Shown one piece after another: positions 1 through 7,245 of a DNA stretch of 64,000 nucleotides (position 1 is its first letter; each line of letters opens with the position of its first letter). The stretch comes from a virus, in IMG/VR virus record IMGVR_UViG_3300025687_000026, positions 1 through 64,000 of that record; one strand, 5' to 3'. A program made the position numbers and the translations under genes. Under the pieces are notes generated by a model. It had not been told where the DNA came from. It was given only the letters and a program-made list of their open reading frames with translations, and made no database searches.

Positions 1-2644
1 ATTCTTCACGATACTTGACTTGGTCAGGACGCTTGTTGTAAGCAGCGTCGTATTCCCGCTTGTGACGCATGGCCTCAGGTGATTTGCGCTCTTTAACAAG
101 CACTTCCGAGCGAAGGAAGCCGCCGGATGCCATGCGAGACGCAAGCCCTCCTTGAGATTTATTATAGCGTTCCCAAAAGGCTTTATGGGGATTTTCGACA
201 TCCCATTCAGGAAACTCCTCAGCCATTCGAGCAAGAGCGATGTTGTTGGGATGTTCAGGGTGCGATTTAGCCTCTTGTGACATCAAGAAAAACTGCTTTT
301 CACGAGGTAGAGCGGCGGTGTCTTTTGCAGCATCAAAGTAATGCTGCAGGTAACGATGATATTGGTCATACGCTTCATCAGGGTAAAGATGGTGTTTGTC
401 CGACCGAAACATGCCGCTGTAGTATTCAGTTTCATATTCACGACTGGCCGGGTCAGTCCAGTAAGATGGAACATGCTGCCCATCTTTGTTGGAGATAAAG
501 TCAGCGATGACTCGTTGCTTGTCATGCAGTTCATCGTAAGGAATGAGGGGATAACCCATGTCAAACGCTTCGTCTATAAACTCATCTGATTTTCCAAAGA
601 GGTCGAACGGATTGGTCATGCTTTGTCGGTTGTAGACTTGCTCCATGAAAGGTTGAGTAACGGCGACTGCGTTCTCAAGCGGTTGACCAAAGATACGCTT
701 GTCGTGCTCTTCGTCTCCAATGGTGCGAGTGTAGACGCCTCCGCCATCGGGGTGCATGCGAATGTCCTTACCCGCCAACACTCGTTGAATCATCTCAGGA
801 CTCTCGACGACACCGACTTGATTGCGCTCAAGCACCGAAGCCATTGGACCGCTGGCCTCCATGAAATGCCCCGGTGTGTTCATCGCTTCAACGGCGTGAC
901 CAACAACAGCACGCCTACCGGCCTGAGAGCCGTCTTGTCCAAGCACTGATGACTTGAAGCCGTGCTCAGTTTCTTGGAAAACATGCGCAGCGTCGACATA
1001 CGGGTCTTCGTCGTTGTCAATCAAGTCGTAGCGAGCATGCTTACTTTCGCCACGAAGGTCATCGGCGTTCTTGTATTTAGCATGGCCGCCAATCGGAGCA
1101 TAGGCGATGTTCATGGCCTCAGCCACTTCATTGTAGAGTTCAGGCCGCTCATCCATACCTTCTTTGGGCAGTGAAACCCACTGGTCTTTGATGCCGAAGT
1201 AGTCGTTGAAGGTCTGCTGCTTGAGCAGACGCCAAGCGAGGTCCATCGGCTCTGATGCAATTTTGCGAGCGCCACCTCGCTTGTCTCTCAATGTCTCATC
1301 CATGTCGAGTCCCAACTCATCCGCACGCTCACGGACTTTTCGCATGGCGATGTCCAAAGGTATTTTCTCGCTGAAGGGAACAAAGCCCTCTGTTTCAGGG
1401 GATGTGAACTTCCCAGTAATGGCCCGGAAAGCAGCATCGCCAATCGTCGTGTTCCAATCCCTGTTATAGCGAGCCTCAGGGGTAATTTGTAGACCAACCT
1501 CGTTCATCAAATCTCGTTGATTTTCCATGGCCGCACGCTCCCAGTCGACTGCACGCAACATTTCACGAGGAGTGCGAACGCCGAGTTTCCCTAAGCGACG
1601 ACCTTCACCCCACTTTGCGTTGATGTCTTCAAGACCAAGGGCATGCCCGAGTTCGTGCAATTTTCGCCAGTTGTCGGTAAATGCCGTGTCACTGAACCCA
1701 GCCGTGCGAACTTCCGGGTCGTAAATCGCGAGATGACCAGTTTCGTAATTCTTTTTGTTGAGGTCGGGCATCGGATAACGCCCGCCGAAGTAATACGGCT
1801 CATAACCGTAAGATGCGAGGAGTTCGTCAACATGAGGTGTCAGTTCACTCATTTGCTGAAGTGGGTATGGTTCAAAGGCTTGATTGATAGCGTAAGGGTC
1901 GTAGTAACCGTAATGCCTCATGATGTCCCAAAAACGAGGGTCCCCGGTAGAAGCGTGTTGGTCGCCACCGAGCACTTCTTCTTTCAACAACCGCCAAGCA
2001 AAGTCCATCGGTTCACCTTTGATGAATTGGGAATAGGTTGACATTTGCCCTCCGTGACTGAACGAGTCAAAGCACGATTCACAGAGGTTGTAGGTAACTG
2101 GGCTATGCGGTCGACCTCGTGCCGAATATCCAGTTTTGTATTGTGCGGGTTGCTCTTTGCAGAGTTGACACATATCATCAGGATTGAGTGTCCCAGTTTC
2201 AAGATGTGAAGGCTCATTGTAATCAATCTCGAACGCTTCGTCAGATTTACCAATGGTTGTCCCCGTAGATGCTGCACTGCGAGCCATCTCAGTGGCTCGT
2301 TGCTCCTGCTCCCGCTTTCGCTGCTCGGCTGCCTGCTGCCGCTGTTGAATGCTTTGTTGAACCATCATGGTTCGCTGCAATTTTTTGTTTTGCGGCGTGC
2401 CGCTCTGCATAGCGGCGCTGGCTTGCTCTCTGAGTTCTCCAAGACCCTCTGTGATGTTAGAGCCAGCGGTCTTAGCAGCATCGGCGACTTTACCGACCCC
2501 TGTTTTGGCTGCACCTGCGGTAGCGCTTGCTGCTTTACCTGCGGCTTTAGCCCCTGCTTTGGCTGCACCAAGACCGGCTCGTGCGACAGCGGCAATCGCT
2601 GGAAAGAACTTTTCAACATCGTCCGGGTCGAACGAGGATGTCAT
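1..2644 (-). CDS. Large late protein with zinc-ribbon, metzincin-like motif and two internal AWxLLK tags (3' partial)
   Basis: The reading frame is open from the ATG at 2644 to the left edge, giving at least 881 residues; the C-terminus lies outside. Residues about 15-75 are Ala/Gly/Lys-rich and the next 60 are Gln/Glu/Arg-rich, probably coiled coil. Around residue 155 two Cys pairs (CQLC and CESC) suggest a zinc finger. HELGHALGLED near residue 330 matches the HExxHxxGxxH/D zincin pattern of metzincins, so peptidase activity is possible. The tag of the neighbouring genes occurs twice inside: MDFAWRLLKEE near residue 212 and MDLAWRLLKQQ near 467, so the protein may be a fusion of tagged modules. 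An in-frame ATG at 2044 would place the first tag at the N-terminus and is a possible internal start. No homologue was recognised. Confidence 0.75.
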   Translation of the reverse strand, partial: MTSSFDPDDVEKFFPAIAAVARAGLGAAKAGAKAAGKAASATAGAAKTGVGKVADAAKTAGSNITEGLGELREQASAAMQSGTPQNKKLQRTMMVQQSIQQRQQAAEQRKREQEQRATEMARSAASTGTTIGKSDEAFEIDYNEPSHLETGTLNPDDMCQLCKEQPAQYKTGYSARGRPHSPVTYNLCESCFDSFSHGGQMSTYSQFIKGEPMDFAWRLLKEEVLGGDQHASTGDPRFWDIMRHYGYYDPYAINQAFEPYPLQQMSELTPHVDELLASYGYEPYYFGGRYPMPDLNKKNYETGHLAIYDPEVRTAGFSDTAFTDNWRKLHELGHALGLEDINAKWGEGRRLGKLGVRTPREMLRAVDWERAAMENQRDLMNEVGLQITPEARYNRDWNTTIGDAAFRAITGKFTSPETEGFVPFSEKIPLDIAMRKVRERADELGLDMDETLRDKRGGARKIASEPMDLAWRLLKQQTFNDYFGIKDQWVSLPKEGMDERPELYNEVAEAMNIAYAPIGGHAKYKNADDLRGESKHARYDLIDNDEDPYVDAAHVFQETEHGFKSSVLGQDGSQAGRRAVVGHAVEAMNTPGHFMEASGPMASVLERNQVGVVESPEMIQRVLAGKDIRMHPDGGGVYTRTIGDEEHDKRIFGQPLENAVAVTQPFMEQVYNRQSMTNPFDLFGKSDEFIDEAFDMGYPLIPYDELHDKQRVIADFISNKDGQHVPSYWTDPASREYETEYYSGMFRSDKHHLYPDEAYDQYHRYLQHYFDAAKDTAALPREKQFFLMSQEAKSHPEHPNNIALARMAEEFPEWDVENPHKAFWERYNKSQGGLASRMASGGFLRSEVLVKERKSPEAMRHKREYDAAYNKRPDQVKYREE

Positions 2645-2650
2645 TGGACA

Positions 2651-2992
2651 TCACAACAAGCCAAAGTAATCGTTCATCACCGAGTAGAAGGCTTTGGCGA
2701 CAGGCTCAGGCACAGCGTCTTCGGGAGCGGGGGTTTCGCCCTCAGGGTTTTCCGTCGCCTTGGGTTGAGCGGCAAGGTGCTCCTGAAGGAGACTGAAAGC
2801 ATATTCCTTTTCTTCAGGAGGCAAATCCGCCAGTTCGGCAAGAGACATGTGCATGTAATCCTGAATGTTCTTACGCAGCACACCGTCGTCCAAGGCCTTC
2901 ATGAGCAAGGCATCGAATAACGCAGCACCGTAGGTGGCGTTGAAGTGATTCATTTTGATGAGGTCAAAGGCGGCAGCGAAAGCACGGCTCAT
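2651..2992 (-). CDS. Small acidic late protein with degenerate N-terminal tag
   Basis: This 113-residue protein begins MSRAFAAAFDLIK, a weak form of the AFDxAWxxLK tag in which Phe replaces Trp. I chose this ATG because it puts the tag at the N-terminus as in the neighbours; an upstream in-frame ATG at 3016 would add eight basic residues. The C-terminal half is rich in Pro and Glu and ends in a predicted helix. It lies between the partial zincin-like gene and the kinase-like gene, on the same strand with short gaps. Function unknown; a virion or packaged protein is inferred from position and tag only. Confidence 0.65.
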   Translation of the reverse strand: MSRAFAAAFDLIKMNHFNATYGAALFDALLMKALDDGVLRKNIQDYMHMSLAELADLPPEEKEYAFSLLQEHLAAQPKATENPEGETPAPEDAVPEPVAKAFYSVMNDYFGLL

Positions 2993-3032
2993 GCAACTGC
3001 GATGATGTCGCTTCATATAGCGGTTGCGCTGG

Positions 3033-3935
3033 CTACTCCACTGGCTCTCGATTTTGAATCATGTCTCGCCATTTTTGAGCACCAAGTTTCTGACCCCAGT
3101 AATACTCACTTTCACCGCGGTCTTTTTCCTCTTCACCAACAAACTCAAACAAACGACGCTGCTCAGGGTTGTCAATCATGTCGTTCATCAATTGGAGGTT
3201 ACGAAGCCCTCTTCTGTAGAGTTCTTCTTGTGTTCCAAGATACCCCGTGCGAGGGTTGCGAGCGTCATTCCAAGGCTCAAAGCGTGAAGTGTCCCCGTAA
3301 ATGTTGATGAAACTGCGTCGTTGCTCATCGGGCACTTTCAACCAATCTTTCAAACGAGGCATCGTCGATGCCCACTTCTGACCATTTTCATCGTAAGTTG
3401 GCTCTCTATGAGCGCCAAGATTCATCACTTCAAAGTCAATGGCTTTCATACCATCGTCGTAAATGCCCGTGTTTGCTTCACGAACATCCGTAACGCCTAT
3501 GGCCTGCATCAAGGGGTCCTGAATCGGCCCGTAGGTAATGAGCGGGTGCCGCACTGTGTCTCTGAATTGATTCTGAAAATCAGTTTGCTCTTGCCATGTA
3601 GTGTCGGGGTCGTTTGACAAACGAGCCTTTTCATCCGACACCACAGCGTTCGCTCTCGGCTGCGTTGTTCCGGGGTAAGGACCTTGCACAGTGCCTCCAA
3701 TTTTGTAGGCTAAAACCGGTGTTTCAGGCATGACCGGATAACCCAGTTGAGCCAAGGCGTCCATGGCGGCGATGTTTGTCATTTGCTGCCCGCCCATGTT
3801 AGGGAGTTTGATGACTTCGTTCCTGTTCCTTCTGTTTGGAAAGACCTGTCGGAACGACCCTTCACCCATGGGTAATCCTGAAACGCTCACTTTTTCCGCC
3901 TTCAACACAGCCCATGCTGCATCAAAAGCCCTCAT
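3033..3935 (-). CDS. Tagged protein-kinase-like fold protein
   Basis: 300 residues starting MRAFDAAWAVLKAEK. After the tag, GEGSFRQVF (24-32) resembles a glycine-rich ATP loop and NEVIKLP (39-45) supplies a VxK lysine (K43). D150-x4-N155 followed by IDFE (D167) has the spacing of the kinase catalytic loop (HRDxxxxN) and the metal-binding DFG Asp. These four elements in order support a small atypical kinase or kinase-like fold; the usual HRD His is absent and the APE/activation segment is not evident, so activity is uncertain. The start overlaps the stop of the ParB-like gene by 4 nt (ATGA). A kinase carrying a shared packaging-type tag would fit an effector delivered with the genome. That role is inference. 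Confidence 0.7.
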   Translation of the reverse strand: MRAFDAAWAVLKAEKVSVSGLPMGEGSFRQVFPNRRNRNEVIKLPNMGGQQMTNIAAMDALAQLGYPVMPETPVLAYKIGGTVQGPYPGTTQPRANAVVSDEKARLSNDPDTTWQEQTDFQNQFRDTVRHPLITYGPIQDPLMQAIGVTDVREANTGIYDDGMKAIDFEVMNLGAHREPTYDENGQKWASTMPRLKDWLKVPDEQRRSFINIYGDTSRFEPWNDARNPRTGYLGTQEELYRRGLRNLQLMNDMIDNPEQRRLFEFVGEEEKDRGESEYYWGQKLGAQKWRDMIQNREPVE

Positions 3936-4663
3936 CGGTATTCACCTCGTGTCCACACGGGGTCGATGTTGTTGATTAACAGAGGCTTATTGAGCCGATG
4001 CAAACCCATTCGGTATTCTTCATCAGCGTCATGATGTGAGCGTGCTTGTGCGAGTTCATCTGCTCCGTAGTAACCGTATTCGGGACGCAGGATAGCGTTC
4101 ATCAATGCTTCTCTTAACTTCTCATTGGTCATGTCATGACCGAAGAGGTATTTGCTACTCTGCAATTCAATCGGAACAGGGACATCGCCGTAGCCTGCAT
4201 CACGAAGTGCCTGCATGCGATGTCGACCTTCGTGTCCTACAACTCTGAATCCACCGCCTTCTTCGGGCATGACTTTGAGGAACGGGGCGGCAATCGGCGC
4301 ACCTTGGTCCATAAACTCACGAATGGCCGTTTGTTGACCTGAGCGGTGTTCGGGTGCGGGAGCCCCTACCAATTGGTGAAATTGTTCGGGGGTCATCATC
4401 ATTTTACCGGCTTTGAGTTCAAAGCCCGAGTTTTCACCGATGGGGTAGTATTGCTTTTCTTCTCTTGTTCCGCTTTCAATCCACTCACCTGTTTCTTCAT
4501 CTTGCTTGAAGTTGGGCACAGTGTAGGTTTGCGGTAGGTGAGCAAATTGAGCATCGCCTTCAGAGCCACGAACACGCTCGTTGCTGTCCCAAATCTCGTA
4601 GGGGCCTGCGGTGTAGCGAGCCATCTTGAGCACAGCCCACGCTGCGTCAAAGGCTCCGCTCAT
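3932..4663 (-). CDS. Tagged ParB/sulfiredoxin-like domain protein
   Basis: 243 residues beginning MSGAFDAAWAVLKMAR. The middle (about 88-165) reads MTPEQFHQLVG, then GAPIAAPFLKV, then VVGHEGRHRMQALRDAG and VPVPIEL. This is the order of a ParB/Srx-type fold, in which the HEGRHR box (144-149) corresponds to the GxxRxxA nucleotide-binding/catalytic loop. Related phage domains act as nucleases, NTPases or ADP-ribosyltransferase-like enzymes, so the chemistry cannot be fixed here. The C-terminal 75 residues are His/Tyr-rich with no recognised motif. Translation is coupled on both sides by 4-nt overlaps with the HMG-CoA lyase and the kinase-like gene. Confidence 0.65.
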   Translation of the reverse strand: MSGAFDAAWAVLKMARYTAGPYEIWDSNERVRGSEGDAQFAHLPQTYTVPNFKQDEETGEWIESGTREEKQYYPIGENSGFELKAGKMMMTPEQFHQLVGAPAPEHRSGQQTAIREFMDQGAPIAAPFLKVMPEEGGGFRVVGHEGRHRMQALRDAGYGDVPVPIELQSSKYLFGHDMTNEKLREALMNAILRPEYGYYGADELAQARSHHDADEEYRMGLHRLNKPLLINNIDPVWTRGEYR

Positions 4664-5505
4664 ACCACTGTCATGATGTCGCTTGATAAAGCATTTTTGA
4701 GACGCATCGCTATTTGCTCCGCAGCCTGCAGGCTACGCTCGTCAATGCCTGTTTCAAAGCCCCAAGCGTTGAGATGGCGAACCAATGTTTCGGTAGCAAG
4801 GTTAGCACCGCTGCCTTCAGCGAATGGGCAACCACCAAGACCCCCGATGGACGAGTCAAATTGCCGGATTCCGGCAAGCAAACCGGCTCGAACGAGTGAA
4901 ATCGCCTGTGATTCGTCTCCACGATGATGCAAATGCAGCGCTGGCGTCATTTCATTTTCAAAAGCGACCGATGCTGCTACCGAGATGTCGCTGGGACTCG
5001 CACAGCCGACCGTATCGGCAAAAACCACCGTGTCGCCGAACATTTTGGCGTCTCGAACCATGTTTTGCAGGTGTTTTCGACCAAAAGAGCCGCTATCAGG
5101 GCTTCCAAAGGCCATCGAGATGTAGACTCGGACCTTTTCCTTGGAGTAGTTGTTCAACATTTGACGATAAGTAAGCATCAACTCACCATGTCGCTTACCC
5201 ATGTTGCGCATGCAGAATGTTTCGCACGGTGAGAGGACGATGTTCACTTTTTCAGCGCCGCAGGCCATCGCACGCTCAAATCCACGCTGATTGAGCACCA
5301 AAACCGACCCTTTTCCTGTGAAAACCGCCTCGGCATCGGCCATTTGCGGCAAAATCTTGGGATGAACGAACGAAACTTCCTCGATGTGCTCGATACCGGC
5401 GTTGTAGAGAGCATTGATGAGTTCACGACGCTTTTCAGTCGGCACGACATGCGAAAGTGACTGCAAACCGTCCCGAGGACCGACCTCGTAGACGGTGACT
5501 TTCAC
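4660..5505 (-). CDS. mvaB: Hydroxymethylglutaryl-CoA lyase (virus-borne metabolic gene)
   Basis: 281 residues with a TIM-barrel HMGL-like sequence. HMG-CoA lyase splits HMG-CoA into acetyl-CoA and acetoacetate in leucine and mevalonate-related metabolism. Visible signatures: EVGPRDGLQ (R11, D12), IEEVSFVHPK with E42, the metal-binding HLH (H191, H193), and the HMGL box GGLGGCPFAEG with catalytic C226, followed by ANLATE. All main active-site positions are therefore present. At 281 residues it is slightly short of the usual 300, mostly at the C-terminus. The start codon is GTG and overlaps the stop of the small membrane gene (GTGA); the stop overlaps the next start (ATGA), so it is an integral operon member and not a loose insertion. 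It lacks the tag of its neighbours. Other DRE-TIM synthases are less likely because of the GGLGGCP box. Confidence 0.9.
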   Translation of the reverse strand: MKVTVYEVGPRDGLQSLSHVVPTEKRRELINALYNAGIEHIEEVSFVHPKILPQMADAEAVFTGKGSVLVLNQRGFERAMACGAEKVNIVLSPCETFCMRNMGKRHGELMLTYRQMLNNYSKEKVRVYISMAFGSPDSGSFGRKHLQNMVRDAKMFGDTVVFADTVGCASPSDISVAASVAFENEMTPALHLHHRGDESQAISLVRAGLLAGIRQFDSSIGGLGGCPFAEGSGANLATETLVRHLNAWGFETGIDERSLQAAEQIAMRLKNALSSDIMTVV

Positions 5506-5657
5506 TGGATGCCCCTCCGCATTCCGTTGAAGCAGGCTTGGTGAAAGGCCGCCTCGTCTTCAATGAAAACTACAGTGTCAGTGGGGTCGGGGGTAGCCAG
5601 CCACATCGTTACAAACCCCGCTATGAAAGAGAGGAAGAGCAGCGTCGGCAACAGCAT
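5502..5657 (-). CDS. Small single-pass membrane protein
   Basis: 51 residues. The N-terminal stretch MLLPTLLFLSFIAGFVTMWLA is a clear hydrophobic segment, followed by an acidic then basic tail ending RRGIQ. The TGA stop overlaps the GTG start of the HMG-CoA lyase. The ATG lies about 24 nt downstream of a TATA-like AAGTTTAATT on the minus strand, so this could be the first, leaderless gene of a sub-operon. A holin- or spanin-like role is possible for one-helix viral proteins, but nothing specific supports it. Confidence 0.6.
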   Translation of the reverse strand: MLLPTLLFLSFIAGFVTMWLATPDPTDTVVFIEDEAAFHQACFNGMRRGIQ

Positions 5658-5680
5658 GTGTGAGCCGAGGGCGGTGTGGA

Positions 5681-5690
5681 AATTAAACTT
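5681..5690 (-). promoter_or_regulatory. Possible TATA box for the membrane protein / HMG-CoA lyase genes
   Basis: On the minus strand AAGTTTAATT lies in the 39-nt gap between two late genes, about 24-30 nt upstream of the ATG at 5657. That is the distance expected for archaeal TATA box to transcription start. It is not a copy of the 23-nt plus-strand element. Low confidence: a single AT-rich match. Confidence 0.3.
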
Positions 5691-5696
5691 ATTGAC

Positions 5697-6251
5697 TCAA
5701 AGGCCGTATTGACGGGCTGTTTTGAGGCTGTCTCGGAACTCTCGTCCTTCCCTATTTTCCCTCACATCGTTTCTGAAAGCCATGGGTGATGTCGCATCCG
5801 GCTCACCGGTAGCAATCTCTTCCGGTGTCATGGGCCTACTCGTGACATAAGGTGGTCGGTTGAGCGTAGCCCCTTCTCTAAAATCAGGAACAAAGGCGTT
5901 ATCCAAAGCCGTCATAAGTTTTGAATGAGGAGTCCCTGCTTCGTAAGAATTGATATTGCTGAGACTTCTTCGTTCAAGGTCTGAAGCGGATGAGCGACTT
6001 TCACCGGTCTGTGGGTTGGTGTGAGTGACGGTGTCGAACGGTCGCGGTCGGCTTGAGTCAAAATTGAAAGGTTTGCTCACTGACGGCGGCAATCCATACG
6101 GGTCTGTGGCCCGCTGAACCATACCGGCAATAGCAGGGTGAACTGTTTGACTGACCGAGATGTTCCCCGGCCCGCCCGAAGGAGGGCCAAACATTCGTTG
6201 ACGAGGGTCCGCTTTGAGAACAGACCATGCTGCATCGAAGGCTCTCATCAT
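5697..6251 (-). CDS. Tagged late protein, paralogue A
   Basis: 184 residues beginning MMRAFDAAWSVLKADP, followed by Pro/Gly/Ser-rich, probably poorly ordered sequence. TVHPAIAGMVQRA soon after the tag is matched by TVHPAIRGLLQRL in the next gene upstream, so the two are paralogues that diverge beyond this block. The stop of that gene overlaps this start (TGATG). Alternative starts are the TTG at 6254 and the ATG at 6248. No catalytic motif was recognised. Confidence 0.65.
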   Translation of the reverse strand: MMRAFDAAWSVLKADPRQRMFGPPSGGPGNISVSQTVHPAIAGMVQRATDPYGLPPSVSKPFNFDSSRPRPFDTVTHTNPQTGESRSSASDLERRSLSNINSYEAGTPHSKLMTALDNAFVPDFREGATLNRPPYVTSRPMTPEEIATGEPDATSPMAFRNDVRENREGREFRDSLKTARQYGL

Positions 6252-6781
6252 CAAAACTCCCTGTAAGGAACAGAATCTCTGCTGAATCGAGAAAATATGT
6301 GCGACGGCCTCATAGGTTGCCCTTGTTCGCGCCGACGAATTGCGGCTTCTCGGAGACTTCTTGTTGGATATTGAGCAAAGAAAGCAAGGTTTTGGTCTTC
6401 ATCTTCAAAGTAAGGTAATTCTTTCACACCATGTGACCTTTGAGCAATATCAAGGCTGTGTTGAGAAGAGCCCGGACTTGGTTTTATGGTTTCGACAGGG
6501 TCTTCGTAGAGTGTGCCTAAGTCTTCAATTTTTGGACCGGGTGACGACCAATGTCGGGGAGGGTCAAATTGCATTGAAGGTCTTGCCCGATTAAAGTCCG
6601 TATATCCATCCGGCCCAACTCCACGATGAAGGCGTTGCAGCAATCCTCGAATTGCGGGGTGAACGGTTCCAAACCGCTCTTGTGTAGGCTGTGTTTCAAA
6701 CCTTCCATCGCCCCTTTGCTCAAACACTTGGTCTTCAGGGAGCGCTTTGATAACGGACCATGCTGCGTCAAAGGCTCTCAT
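6251..6781 (-). CDS. Tagged late protein, paralogue B
   Basis: 176 residues beginning MRAFDAAWSVIKALPE. A GTG at 6790 overlaps the previous stop, but GGAG about 10 nt before the ATG at 6781 and the position of the tag favour 6781. Contains TVHPAIRGLLQRL, shared with the gene downstream (paralogue A), then Pro-rich sequence and a basic Arg-rich C-terminus. Function unknown; the gene pair looks like a tandem duplication within the late operon. Confidence 0.65.
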   Translation of the reverse strand: MRAFDAAWSVIKALPEDQVFEQRGDGRFETQPTQERFGTVHPAIRGLLQRLHRGVGPDGYTDFNRARPSMQFDPPRHWSSPGPKIEDLGTLYEDPVETIKPSPGSSQHSLDIAQRSHGVKELPYFEDEDQNLAFFAQYPTRSLREAAIRRREQGQPMRPSHIFSRFSRDSVPYREF

Positions 6782-6786
6782 GGGTT

Positions 6787-7215
6787 TCACTCTCCGAAGT
6801 GATAATCAGTTAACGGCATGGCTTCACGGGTGCGGAAACCGGGGCGAGGTGTCGTTGGCGCTCGCTCTCCACGACGCATCTCACGGGGTTTGCCCGCTGA
6901 GAGCGGCATCGTTTGGCCCGTTGAGCCAAGAGGAACATCGGTGTCGATGGGGCGAGGAGCGGCCGCTACAGGAGCCTGCTCCACGAACGGGTTGAATGGC
7001 TCGCCGCCGGGCTGTGAAAACGCACCCCGGCTATCTCGGGGGTCAGGCAAGTTTCGCATAGCGTCGATGCGGGCCTGATGGAATGCGTTAGCGCCAGCCA
7101 TAGCATCGTCACGAAGCGCCATGCGCCCTTCACGGCCCAGCGTGCGCTGACCACGATAGGAGTTCACATCGTATTGCTTGATGATGGACCAAGCGGCGTC
7201 AAAGGGTCGGACCAT
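6787..7215 (-). CDS. Tagged late protein, Pro/Arg-rich
   Basis: 142 residues beginning MVRPFDAAWSIIKQYD. After a short Arg-rich helix the rest is Pro/Gly/Arg-rich and looks disordered (for example SQPGGEPFNPFVEQ and RRGERAPTTPRP). No enzyme motif is visible. It is preceded by a 30-nt gap after the GNAT-like gene and closely followed by paralogue B. Confidence 0.6.
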   Translation of the reverse strand: MVRPFDAAWSIIKQYDVNSYRGQRTLGREGRMALRDDAMAGANAFHQARIDAMRNLPDPRDSRGAFSQPGGEPFNPFVEQAPVAAAPRPIDTDVPLGSTGQTMPLSAGKPREMRRGERAPTTPRPGFRTREAMPLTDYHFGE

Positions 7216-7245
7216 AAACTTCTGACAAGGCTGCTTGATAAAAGA

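Noticed and set aside
2300-2920. 206-residue plus-strand open frame rich in Cys and Leu
   Set aside because: It is antisense to the Ala/Gln-rich start of the partial late gene and the next small gene; composition is that of a shadow and no SD or promoter is present.
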